Shown here in pieces: positions 42,741 to 53,029 of a stretch of DNA of 64,000 nt. Position numbers and translations under genes: made by a program. The stretch's first letter is position 1. Each line of letters opens with the position of its first letter. Under the pieces are notes generated by a model, which saw only the letters and a program-made list of their open reading frames with translations, had not been told where the DNA came from and did no database searches. Source of the DNA: Armigeres subalbatus (taxonomy: Eukaryota; Arthropoda; Insecta; Diptera; Culicidae); assembly GCF_024139115.2 (NCBI RefSeq), contig NC_085140.1, positions 163,210,452 through 163,274,451 of the forward strand, written 5' to 3'.

Positions 42741-45562
42741 TCATATTGCGTCGATCAGCGAAATGTGTTTGAAAAACTGGAGTACTTTTTTTGCTCGTTC
42801 GGTATCGTCAGCTAAGACTTCTCTCATGTTTAGTTGAAGTCCGACTTTTCTTCTTTCGTCATCATATCCTGGGCACTCAGCTATTATGTGCTTTATGGAG
42901 AGTGCTTGGTTGCATTTACTGCATTTTGGTGCGTCATTTTTTTCGAGCAGATATGAGTGAGTGAGTTTGGTATGGCCAATTCTCAGTCTTGTTTGTGTGG
43001 CGATAGTTTTTAGGGCCAGATTTCTTTGTGTACAAGTGGCTTTTAATTCTTCAATATGTATTTTGTATGTGAAATGACGATCCAATGTTACTCCGATACA
43101 TTTGTGACTGAGCTTTTCTCGTATGATTACATTATTTAGTGTAAGTTGGGGGGATTCAGGTTTCCTTGCTCTAGGGTTTTTAAACACTACCGTAGCACAT
43201 TTTTCAGGAGAAATTTTAAAGCCCGTGCGTTTTTCCCATGTTTCTATGGATCTAAGGGCTGATTGGGCTGATTGTAGTTTTTTGTTGAGCCTTTTCATGT
43301 TCCCATCACTGCATATGAGGACGACATCGTCAGCGAATAGGAGCACTTTGACTTCTGGGGGGAGCTCTGAGCAAATTGTGTCGATTGCTATTAGAAATAG
43401 TGTAACACTTATTACTGATCCTTGGCATAGGCCGTTTTCCATTATTGTTTCTTGGGACAGGGTTCCATTTGCTTTTACTCTGAAAGTGCGATGTTGCAGC
43501 ATCTGATATATATATTTCAGGAGATTTCCTTCAATTTTCCAGTCTTTGATTTTATTTAATACCATCCTTCGCCAAGTGGTATCATAGGCCTTTTTCATAT
43601 CAAGAAAAACAGCTTGAGTAAGCATTTTTGTGTGCATTGCTTCTCTTGTGACAGTATCGAAGAGTGCAAGATAGTCAGTCGTGGATTTGCCTTTGCGGAA
43701 TGCAAATTGGTGTTCGTTGATCAGTTTACGTGTTTCTATTATGTGGATGAGGCGGTTGTTAATCATTCTTTCAAGAATTTTCCCAAGACAGCTATTCAGG
43801 TAGATAGGTCTGTAGTTTTCCGGGTTGTTTCTTACTCCTTTTCCTTTGTATATTGGTTCAACAATAGATTTCGTCCAGCTAGCAGGATAAATTGATTGCT
43901 TCCATAGCCAATTGTAGGTGTTTAAGGTGATTATACAATAAAGCCAGAAATCGGCCATTTTGTAAACCACGTGCTTTTCCAATATTTTTTTCAAGGGCAC
44001 GAGATGAAAGAACCATAACGCGTATGGGGCTGAAATAATGGTAGATCGTTTGCCTAGTTATGCTGAACAATCATAATTTGAGTTTCGGCACTGTACGAAA
44101 ACTATTACGCCAGATTTGGGCTTTTTGAAATGTATGTAGATAAACGTGTGGTGAATTTGAAATTCACCACGGGCTTCATTCTATAATCACCTTAACAGGA
44201 GATTTTTATATTCAATTGGGAGATTGGTAATCATCTAACTCGCTTTTGGAAAATGGTTTATTATATTCAGCTGTTTCGTCTTGCTGGATTGGTAGAGGGT
44301 CCTGTTCGATTTTGTTTTTGTGCTATATAAAGTCTTTCGAATATCCTTTATCACTGGAAATTCTCCCGAAGTGATCCGCTAAGCCGTTGGAAATGTCCGG
44401 GTTAGTAGATACATTTTTGTTGTTGTTCTTGATTTCTCGGATGTGTGGAGATTTATACTGTTCTTTTTTTTTTCCTGTAGTTGCTCCACATTTCTTTCGC
44501 TGGGGTATGATTATCGAATTTTTGGATAAAGTTTTTCCAAGACTTCTTTTTTGCTTCTGTTATGGTCTCTCGTGCTATAGAGTTGGCTTCTTGGTAATCT
44601 TTAGCAAGTTGTGGGTTTGGTAGTCCAGCTATGTCTTTCTTTAACTTTCTTAGGGCTTTTCTTCTTGCTTTGATAGCGGCGGCTAGCTCTTCATTCCACC
44701 ATGGGACATGTTTCCCTCTGGGGTTTCCTTTAGTTCTCGGTATAGAAATGTCCGCGGCAACTATTATCTGCCTTGTAATTTCATTAACTTGTTCGGTTAA
44801 GTCCTCCACGGGCGCTATTTGTATGATATTCTGGTATGTTTCCCAATCGGCTTCTTCAATTTTCCATCTGGGCCAGTTTTCGCCTTTGTTCGATGAGGTA
44901 GGGATTGTTATAATTTGTGGTATGTGATCACTCCCGTGTGTGTCTTCAGCAACATGAAGGTCAAGTATTCCTGCTAGTTGGCTTGAGCAGCAACAGATGT
45001 CAATGCATGAGCCTTTTCCAGTTGAACTATTTATGTATGTTTTCTAACCATTGTTCATTGTTATTAAATTTGTTTCACTAATTACTAATTCAATTGCCTT
45101 CCCTCGAGCACATGTTTCATCTGATCCCCATAGTGGGTGATGAGCATTGATGTCGCCCACTAGAAGGAGCAGTTCTGGGATTCGTGTAAGTAGATCTGTT
45201 AATTCTTCTTTTTTAATGTTTATTCCAGGAGGCAGATATACATTTAGTATGTTTGCATTCAATGGTGCTCCAACTCTTACAGCTATTGCCTCTAGGTTAG
45301 TGTTCAATTCTAACAGTCTGCTGTCGACGTCCTCTTTAACTGCCGTTATTACGCCACCTGCTGCCCTTGTTCCATTAGTTCTTTGGCGATGATACGTGGA
45401 GAATCCCTTGATGGTCGATTGTGTGTCATTTTGACACATAGATTCTTGGATACATATCACTATAGAATTATATGTATTGATGAGTAGACTTAGTTCAGCT
45501 CTTCTTTGTCTAAGTCCTCTTATGTTCCATGAGATAATACAGTTTTCTTTGTGCATCTGCAT
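42741..45562 (-). pseudogene. I-clade ORF2 lacking RNase H, with MITE insertion
   Basis: The endonuclease part has IISWNIRGLRQRRAEL, ICIQESM, AAGGVITAV, VGDINAHHPLWGSDE and RGKAIELVI; the end of the domain is broken around 45044. The linker frame (44809-44453) has HVPWWNEELAAAIKARRKAL. RT (44000-42741) has SIVEPIYKGKG, NYRPIYLNSCLGKILERMI, FLDMKKAYDTTW, LCQGSVISVTLFLIAI and the active site LLFADDVVL. The thumb segment, HIEELKATCTQRNLALKTIA, runs straight into TRLRIGHTKLTHSYL and CSKCNQALSIKHIIAECPGY with no RNase H between. The last frame is open for 419 codons, so the loss is in frame. The frame upstream of the MITE also has stops, so the gene is dead. Confidence 0.8.
43926..44191. mobile_element. 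TTAA-flanked MITE (piggyBac-type target)
   Basis: The 266-bp element has inverted ends GGTGATTATACAATAAAGCC and GGTGATTATAGAATGAAGCC (on the complement). It is flanked by TTAA at 43922-43925 and 44192-44195. Removing it with one TTAA joins the retrotransposon frame as KNLLLNTYNWLWKQS, so the inserted part is exactly defined. An internal perfect palindrome (GTGGTGAATTT, one base, then its complement) lies near 44146-44170. There is no ORF. TTAA is the target of piggyBac elements. Confidence 0.85.
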
Positions 45563-45596
45563 ATTCGCAAGTGCTTGATTAGTTTGTGTATCCAGT

Positions 45597-46553
45597 TCAA
45601 GGCTGTATTTGTTCATCTTCGTTCGGTTCTGTTGATTCGTCAGACTCCGAATTAACATATTCCACATTTTCACATGGCCCCATTAATTTGCTTCCTTTCT
45701 TTTTTCTAGGAGGCGATGAAGCTGAATTTTTGACACTCCTAGCATGCTTAGATGTTGGCTTATATCCGTAGAGTTTCAGAGTGTGTTCGAGTTTTGTATT
45801 GATTTCCTTGAGATTAGCAAGTTCCTTCTCTGCAGTTTTTCTTCTTTGCTTTTCATCATGGTAGGCTTGTAGTACCTTTTCAAATTTGTTGTTCACCATA
45901 TTCATATTTTCTTCCAATGACTTTAGTTTTTCTTCGTTTGTGCGGATAACTACTTCCATATCACTTTTATATTTATCCATTTTTTCATCAAACTGCTTAT
46001 TCATGTCTAATTTGACCGACTTGATCTTTTTCTCCATTTCTTGGTTGTTCTTGTTTTTTATCTGGTCTGCATACGACGTTTTATTCTGGTCTTCCACTAT
46101 CTTCTTGGCCTCGAAAAATGGTAGGTTTTTGTCCACTTTTACTTTGATTATTGCCATTTCCTTTTTTAATATTGGACAGTCTTTGGAAAAAGCGCCATGC
46201 GCGCCTTCACAATTCACGCATTTTTCTGGATTATCACATAAGTCGTGGTATTGGTCTCCACATTTACTACATTTCTTCACACTATTGCAGCTCTTTCCAA
46301 TATGCCCGAACTTAAGACACACGAAGCACCTCAACGGAGATGGGTACCACGGCCTTGTTTCTAGCTTTGCATAGCCCAGTTTCACTTCTTTAAGGGGGGT
46401 GGTGCCTTTTACAGTCAGGACGAAGATACCGGTAGGGGTTTTACCTTCGTCTCGCCCTTTCACAATTTGTTTCACTTCGCTTATTCCTTGGCTAGATAAA
46501 CTTTCCAAAAGCTCGGTGTCGCTTTCATGTTTCACATCTGGACAGAAAACCAC
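45597..46553 (-). pseudogene. I-clade ORF1 (CCHC gag-like), 5'-truncated
   Basis: The open 318-codon frame likely lacks its original N-terminus because an RTE fragment abuts it. From the start: VKQIVKGRDEGKTPTGIF and LVLTVKG-type sequence, then three knuckles: CFVCLKFGHIGKSC, CSKCGDQYHDLC and CVNCEGAHGAFSKDC. These are followed by PILKKEMAIIKVKVD and FFEAKKIVEDQNKTSYA, typical of I/Jockey-type ORF1. A long charged coiled-coil-like region (EKLKSLEENMNMVNNKFEKV and on) follows, and then a KKKGSKLM basic patch. It would bind element RNA and multimerise through the coiled coil. The frame is intact as far as it goes, but the element as a whole is dead. Confidence 0.78.
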
Positions 46554-46595
46554 GGATATGTGTAATTCTACGTTTTTGCTCGCAAGGCTACTGGA

Positions 46596-46900
46596 GACCC
46601 TGGCTGACGGTACGAGGAGGAGGCGATTGAATCACGAGCTGCATTAGCTTTGGGAGAACCATCCATCGTTGGCCGGGCACGTTTCCAGAATGTCGCACAA
46701 TAATCCGTTGCAAATGGCTCTCGACAACGATCCGATGGGAGCAAGAAGGCGAGGAACACAGCGAGCAAAGTGGATCGATCAAGTGGAGGACGATTTGCGG
46801 ACCCTCTGCAGACTACGTGGTTGGCGACGTGAGCCATGGACCGAGCTTTGCACGGCACAGCCCACTCCGGCCTTAGTCTGAAAATAAATAATAAATGTTT
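46596..46900 (+). pseudogene. RTE 3' remnant (subfamily B)
   Basis: It encodes RRRRLNHELH, a stop, then LAGHVSRMSHNNPLQMALDN, a GARRRGTQRAKWIDQVEDDL segment and RTLCRLRGWRREPWTELCTA, and ends after a stop with an AAATAAATAATAAA tail. The homology matches 18700-19075 and 63850-63997, but a stretch between PSI and the WAGH motif is deleted. It abuts the truncated 5' end of the I-clade element. Confidence 0.82.
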
Positions 46901-47466
46901 CTTTTCAAGAGGATGCAATAAACTTTTATTACTACATAAACATTGTCAGAACATTTTTTATCTTTATTACAGTGATTTTTAATAAATATTAAGTTCATCA
47001 CTATTGTCAGGACAAACGGCAGGCAGTTGATCCTGCCTGTGAAGAAACATGGAAATAAGAAAGCAAAGAGAACGATTGCTATCAACTTGAAGGTAAACAA
47101 TCGTACTCATGAGTTATGGTAAAGCCCTTTTTGAATAATAAAAATCAGTCTTAGCAGAACCATCGACGATTTTGGATTAAGATATATCACAGCCACATCG
47201 GATTGGCATCGTTTTGGTTGCTGGTCCGGCCACGCTTGCCACAGGAGTGTTATTACGAAAATGGGAAAAGTGTTTTTCAGGAAACGGGTAATTTTGTTCA
47301 AGTGAACGTATGGAGCAGTTTGAAGCAATAGAGTAGGCTGTATGTTGCAGAATGATGATTGTAGAAAGATAAGAAAATGAAATGTGTAAAAAAATAAAAA
47401 AGAAGGAATAAGGAGATGGAAGAAAGAGCAAGAAAGAAGTGGGAGAAAGCAAAAGTGAGAAGAAAA
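46901..47466. other. Non-coding stretch
   Basis: AT-rich, then a purine-rich GAAAGAAG-type tract at about 47390-47460 just before the Helitron-like element. The two minus-strand frames (47107-47682, 47177-47452) are chance frames across this and the Helitron. Confidence 0.45.
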
Positions 47467-47716
47467 TCTATATACATAAAAATGAATTTCTGTCTGTCTG
47501 AACCTTATAGACCCCGAAACTACTGAACCGATCGGCGTGAAAATTTGTATGCAGAGGTTTATGGGACCGGGGAAGGTTTTTAAGATGGTTCGAGACCTCT
47601 CCCTGCTTTGGAAAGGGGGGCTCCCATACAAATGAAACAGGAATTTCTGCATAACTCGAGAACTAAGCAGAGAATAAATCAATTTTAGGCGAAACGAAGT
47701 TCGTCGGGTCTGCTAG
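47467..47716 (+). mobile_element. Short non-autonomous Helitron-like element, second copy
   Basis: It starts TCTATATACATAAAAATGAA and ends TCTGCTAG, flanked by A (47466) and T (47717). A perfect ACGAA-G-TTCGT hairpin at 47694-47704 lies 8 bp before CTAG. Its length of 250 bp and most of its sequence match 19158-19408. Confidence 0.82.
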
Positions 47717-48131
47717 TAATAAATAAGGAAATAGAAGGAAATAGGTATAAAATATAGGACAAATGAACGAGAAAGGAGAGGAATACAAACACAGGCAATA
47801 GATTGTATTGTAGTATTAAGCCCAACGGTCCTCTAACAAATGACCAAGTAGAGTACAAAGACAAACCGGTACAACACCCCTATTGGAAAACCAATCACTT
47901 TTTTTAATATTTATTTTATTCGGTATTTTTATTACAAACTCCATATAATCTTTATTCACCACAAAATTCACCTTCACCAAGATTGTATGGGCGTTTCGGA
48001 GATCCGGATTTTTTTTAATTAGCCTCTTTGGACAAAGACACCGCGATTTAAGGGCAAGCCTGCCGGAATCTAAAACTAAATGCGTTACCAGGGCCGAAAA
48101 CCTCATTAATAAAGATATTAATAATAATAAT
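47717..48131. other. Non-coding stretch
   Basis: No gene. A CTAAAACTAAATGCGTTACC segment near 48070 resembles the arm of the inverted repeat that follows. ATAATAATAA simple sequence runs just before 48132. Confidence 0.4.
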
Positions 48132-48214
48132 AAAACTAAATGCACTCGCGTTTTCCAGGGCACTCAATTCAAAATGGAAGCCACGCCCTTGAAAACGCGA
48201 GTGCATTTAGTTTT
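48132..48214. repeat. 30-bp inverted repeat with 23-nt loop
   Basis: The arms at 48132-48161 and 48185-48214 are complementary with one mismatch and contain AACTAAATGCACTCGCGTTT. The loop includes CAATTCAAAATGG. It could be the tip of a small foldback element. Confidence 0.8.
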
Positions 48215-48397
48215 GAATATCCATTTCAATTAACATTGAAACAAGACGAAACAGAGGAAAACATTGTGCATTCGATAGCTAAAAACAGAATCTTTCATAT
48301 GTTTGGCATAACGCTTTTCATGGCGTCTGATGAAAAAAATACTATTTTTCCTATTGATTCCTTAATAACTTTGACAGGTGTTGAGATAGATCAAACT

Positions 48398-49005
48398 GGG
48401 GAAGGGTCCTTTGGCCGAAAGCCATTTGGCCAAAAGGGTCGTTTGGCCGAAAGGGTCGTTTGGCCGAAAGGATCGTTTGGCCGAAAGGATCATTTGGCCG
48501 AAAGAGTCGTTTGGCCGGAAGGGTCATTTGGCTGAAAGTACGCTAAAACGACTTCGTACGCTAAAACGACGAAAGTAAAAAATACGACTTCTCACTTTTT
48601 ACAGTGAGAAGAGAAAAATGAAGAGTGAGAAGTAAAACGTGTCTCTTCTTACTCCTACGACCTTTTCGGTCAAACGACCTTTTCTTCCTAATGACCCTTT
48701 CGGCCGAATGACCCTTTCGGCCAAATGATCCTTTCGGCCAAACGACCCTTTTGGCCAAATTACCCTTTCGGCCAAACGACCCTTTCGGTTAAACGACCCA
48801 TTCGGCAAAATGACCCTTTCGGCCCAATGGCCGTTTCAGACAAATGGCCTTTTCGGCCAAATTACCCGTTCGGCCAAATGACCCTTCCGGTCAAACGATC
48901 TTATCGGCCTTATGACTCTTTCGGCCAAACGACTCCTTCGGCCAAATGACCTTTTCAGCCAAACAACCTTCGACCTAGTGGCATTCGGCCAAACGACCCT
49001 TCCCC
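48398..49005. mobile_element. Foldback element of 17-bp repeats, 9-bp TSD
   Basis: The outer inverted ends are GGGGAAGGGTC followed by CGGCCAAA-type repeats. The left arm (about 48400-48535) consists of direct 17-bp units GTCGTTTGGCCGAAAGG. The right arm (about 48656-49005) has the same unit inverted. A ~120-bp centre holds two further short hairpins built on CTTCTCACTTTTTACAGTGA. Direct repeats GATCAAACT (48389-48397) and GATCAAAAT (49006-49014) flank it, matching at 8 of 9 bases. Arms of short tandem repeats with a ~9-bp duplication recall Drosophila FB elements. The repeat frames (for example 48140-48535) are not genes. Confidence 0.75.
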
Positions 49006-49014
49006 GATCAAAAT

Positions 49015-52000
49015 AGTCTTCTAGACAAACATGTTTTTTCCTGAGTGAGATTTAATCACTGTGGAAACTTGTTGAAATTTGTTGTTTTAACTGGCTTTTT
49101 TCAGTGAAATGTTTTTTTGTCATTATGAACAACTTTCTCGAATAAACCATACTGCTGAAATCATTTGCTGAAAAGTTATGCTTTAAATATGATTTTTAGG
49201 GTTCATTCATACAAAACATGCCCTGTCTCGTGACCAAACCGTCATTTGAAATTGTGTTTTCAGAAAAGATGTTCCAATTCACATTCTCTATAACATTTCA
49301 GAGGACAACCACTGGTTTTGTGCATCTACGTACAAATTTAATTCCATACCGCCCTTCAATGTGATCATTGATTTTTTTTATCAAAAGGAAGCCAAAGGAA
49401 CGTCCTTTAACACTTTTGAAGAAACCAAGTTTCTAACATGTAGTTTTCGGGACGGCTTATATTTTCTCAGATTCGCGCTCATCTAAAAGGTTTGTCGTGT
49501 AATTATTAACACCTGATTTTTGATAAACTATTTTAGAGCGTCTTAGGGAAAATGTTATACAGTTATAAGACTTCACAATTTTTCCATTTACTTCTACTAT
49601 AATCCACTATTATTGTAAAGTTTTGCACCTGATTTTTGTTTGATTTTTTTAAAGGATTTTTGAGAACATGTTGGTGGTATGTGCATTGAAATTCCAAGAT
49701 TGTCAAGAAACAGAATTTTGTATAGTGTATAATCATATTTCTGCTTCTTCTTCTTCGTGCAACATCAAATCACCAATAAAATAGTACGTAGTTCAAAGAA
49801 TAATATTCCTTTCAAGATGTAACTAATTGCTTTTGCTTCAATGCTTCTCATGTATGATGGTGAAAAGCTATTCCAAAATTAGCTGTATAATAATGATATT
49901 TCTGATAAGTCTGTACATTTTCTTGTATTTTGGAAAAAACACCATTCAAAAATGTTTTCTTGCAGAAATGTCCTATCTTAAGTTCTAACTATTCTATTTA
50001 TGATTCAGTCTAATTTTATTTGTTCAACGTTCCGTGGAAATATAACAAAAAATGAAACCATCCTAATTTAATAACTGGAACTGATCCAAAAACCGCCAAG
50101 GGGCATTTCTGGGTAAAAAGAGCAACTGCTGGTTAACTTTGCGGCTGTCTTTACGGCTTCGTTCCTTTTGTTGAGCAATAAACTGAAGGAACTGCACGTG
50201 GATGTTCTCAGGAACTGCTAAATTGCGTCATGTGACATGTGTGTTCGTATGGAACAGAGAGGCTCCTAGCTGCTACCGATCGCCGTCCCCGGCGGGTATA
50301 TTTCACCGTTCAATGACACTAGCAACAGAGAACGAGCGAATGCCAATTGCAAATGCACCCAATTGCGGTGACTATTCGTCGCGGTTTCGCTACCGTCAGC
50401 AGCAGGCACAAACTGGAGGCTCCAAAAGTTCCGGGAAATACCACTAATTAGACAACGGCGGCGCAAACATTGAATGTCCGTGACGGGACGGGCACATGAC
50501 ACCTTGAAATGTCGACATGAGTGGACCTCACTGATGGATGTTGGAAAGGGAATCACTTTGTGAGATTCTCTTCATGAACCGATGTGATCTAGTAAATGAA
50601 CCATAAGAAGAGCTGGAAAATGTGTTTTTATCAATAAAGACGACAAAACTCATGTTAATATTCCTTAGAACTGGTACGAAAAATAAATAACGCCCTCGCA
50701 GATATGTAAGTGATGAGTACGTCGGCTCAATCAAATCAAATCAAGACACATATGCTTCCTGACGGACCAATTTTACATGATTGCAGAACCATGCATTGCA
50801 CGTGTTTCAATTCTCATCTATTAACTTATTATCAAATCAGCACCATAATTGCAGTCTGTTATTGAAAATCGCGTGTAATTTGATCATATTTTCACCTTAT
50901 AATCGCACCCAATTTTCTGCCTTTGGCCGCACACGTGCCGTTATCCTGCCAAAAGTAGACACCTCGCTGCCTACAAGAGAACCCGCACTTTGGCACATCA
51001 CTTGACGCAATAATCGTCATCGTCCAAAATGATTATTTTTATTATTTTATAATAGCAATAATCATTATGATCATCGGACCCATAAAAAGTCATTATGCAC
51101 TTAACACATATTTAAAACACCGGCTAGAATGTTTCGGCTCAGATCTTGTGGGCCGATGGTCCAGATTCCGGGGAAAACGTCAATCTCTCCGAAAGGCATG
51201 GCATAGTTAGTTACCATGCGACGACCGACGACGAAGAACGATCCCCAGTGGCATTCGCGGAAATGAGAAACCTTGATTAAATATTCTGATAAAGGTCATA
51301 AATCAAGCTGAGCGATCTCGTCGGGGCAAGAACTTCTCCACCTATTCTATATTCCATAGCGAAAAATTACAATCTTTAATGAAAATTCGAGGCGCGATCC
51401 GCGAGAGAACTTTCAGAACCAATCGCCGCGCATCCAGAACGAGCATCCGATCCGACCGACCGAGATTGATTGATTGATATTGAGCAACCAGGCGAGATTG
51501 GGTCTCTAACGAAGCAGTTCGTAGCCTTCTCATTCCTAATATAGTGTTTTTCTTCTCAAAAACCAATATATTTTATTGATTGATGCTGTAAATCAAAAAA
51601 ATGACAGTTTTCCTGATTGCATTCCTGATGGTGTGGCGTGGGTTTTCAGAAATACTTATTTTGCATTCGAATTTTGTACTTGACGCTAGGGCTCTTTATT
51701 GGCCATAACCTTCACTTGTAACGGCAGTCAACAAAATCCGAATCACGATGAAAGATCGCAGTAAAATGATCTAACAATTTGTTAAAACGATTTTTGTGGA
51801 TGAGTTCATTTGCACCGATCTCATTCTTTACTAATCGGTTGGATGAAGGATTAGAAATTTTGTAGAATACCTATAATTAACGCTGGGTGATGGGCCGTTC
51901 TACTTTGTTGTCACAGGACGGCACTAACTAGCTAACAGGTATTATAACTGACAAACTAAATAATATAGAGGATAAGTACTATTCTTTGTTGCTTCCAGTC

Positions 52001-52164
52001 TTTGTCCTAAATAGATAACCTTTGATGGACAATTTTTGCTCTGCAGGTATTAATGTTTCTATACGATAAGGTAAGAAAACGCCATACTAAAACATTAATG
52101 AATTTAGCGTGGTTTACATAATTTGCCCATGCAGTTAGCGATGTCATTCCTATCAGCAGAGCCA
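49015..52164. other. Longest stretch without recognised repeats
   Basis: This 3.1-kb stretch lacks any transposon signature I recognise. The part from about 50100 to 51500 is less AT-rich than its surroundings. The frames at 50202-50447, 50266-50556 and 51342-51566 have no recognisable domain or splice-supported continuation. It may be unique host intergenic or intronic DNA. Confidence 0.4.
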
Positions 52165-52555
52165 GATATACACGGAAACAAATGTATACCCATAATCATG
52201 AATTAAAAATCATGAAAATCATGAACTGACGAGTTCATAAAAACATGATTCCAGAAATTTTATTCAGGGTACTGCGCAATCCCCTCCAATCTACAAAATG
52301 CATAATCGGCTATACTTCTAACACTCCGTTCCCAAGGAGCAAGAACGGCGGACTCTCACTCAGTGAACTCGAGTTCAAGCCCTTTGTTAAACTTCTTTTT
52401 TTTAAATCTCAACAATCAAATCGTAACGTATTGGATACGTTACGCGATAATAAATCACGAAATCATGAACTATATTCGTGGTATTTTTTCATAACATGAA
52501 AACACGATGGATTCATGAAATCATGAATCATTTTATTATTTCGGGGAGCGAATTT
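52165..52555. mobile_element. Possible TIR element with ATCATGAA repeats
   Basis: Both edges carry repeated ATCATGAA words (left about 52195-52230, right about 52450-52530) in partly inverted arrangement. The outer edges CACGGAAACAAATG (52173) and the complement of CACGGGTAGAAATT (right) could be inverted ends. No target duplication is clear. Confidence 0.4.
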
Positions 52556-52560
52556 CTACC

Positions 52561-53029
52561 CGTGAGCTGGCAGAAGGCCAAATATATTGTTTTTCGCACA
52601 TGTTGGGGCTCGTGGTGAACCAATGCGTCCATTACATTGAGCTTTGGCAGTATATCTGTGTTGACTGTTCACCGCGGTAATTTGACCATTTTTAATTGAG
52701 CACTTTAATTTGAATCCCGTTGGTTTGAACATCCTTCAAATCAAAATGTGTTCAAATATGGTTCAGAGAGAAAAGAAAAATGGAAAAACGTCAGACCGCA
52801 CCGTGCTTTCGTGCTGTGCGGTTCTTTTCTCTCTTTGCGGAAGGAAATTTCAAATATTACCCGAAGCTATTTAAATTTCAACAGTGCTTCTCAGCGCTAT
52901 TTGTACCTACTGATCCTGTTACGATCTTTATCTTTGCTTGGACCCGTGCCATCGTTTTACGTTGAACCCATTTGCGTACCATTGGTACTTCGCGTACCTG
53001 AAGGAATAAAACAGACCCCATTTCGCGGT
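52561..53029. other. Non-coding stretch
   Basis: The frames at 52748-53035 and 52780-52965 have no known motif. A weak inverted match exists between AGAGAGAAAAGAA near 52768 and TTCTTTTCTCTCTTT near 52823. Confidence 0.4.

Larger units (their letters stand above)
42741..46590 (-). mobile_element. I-clade retrotransposon, internally deleted
   Basis: On the minus strand, ORF1 (46553-45597) is followed by ORF2 (about 45562-42741). The 5' end is truncated: it meets an RTE remnant at about 46590 and no 5' UTR remains. ORF2 lacks the RT-RNase H connection and is interrupted by a 266-bp MITE at 43926-44191. The RLRIGHTKLTHSYL motif and CX2C...HX4C tail are characteristic of the I clade. Confidence 0.75.
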
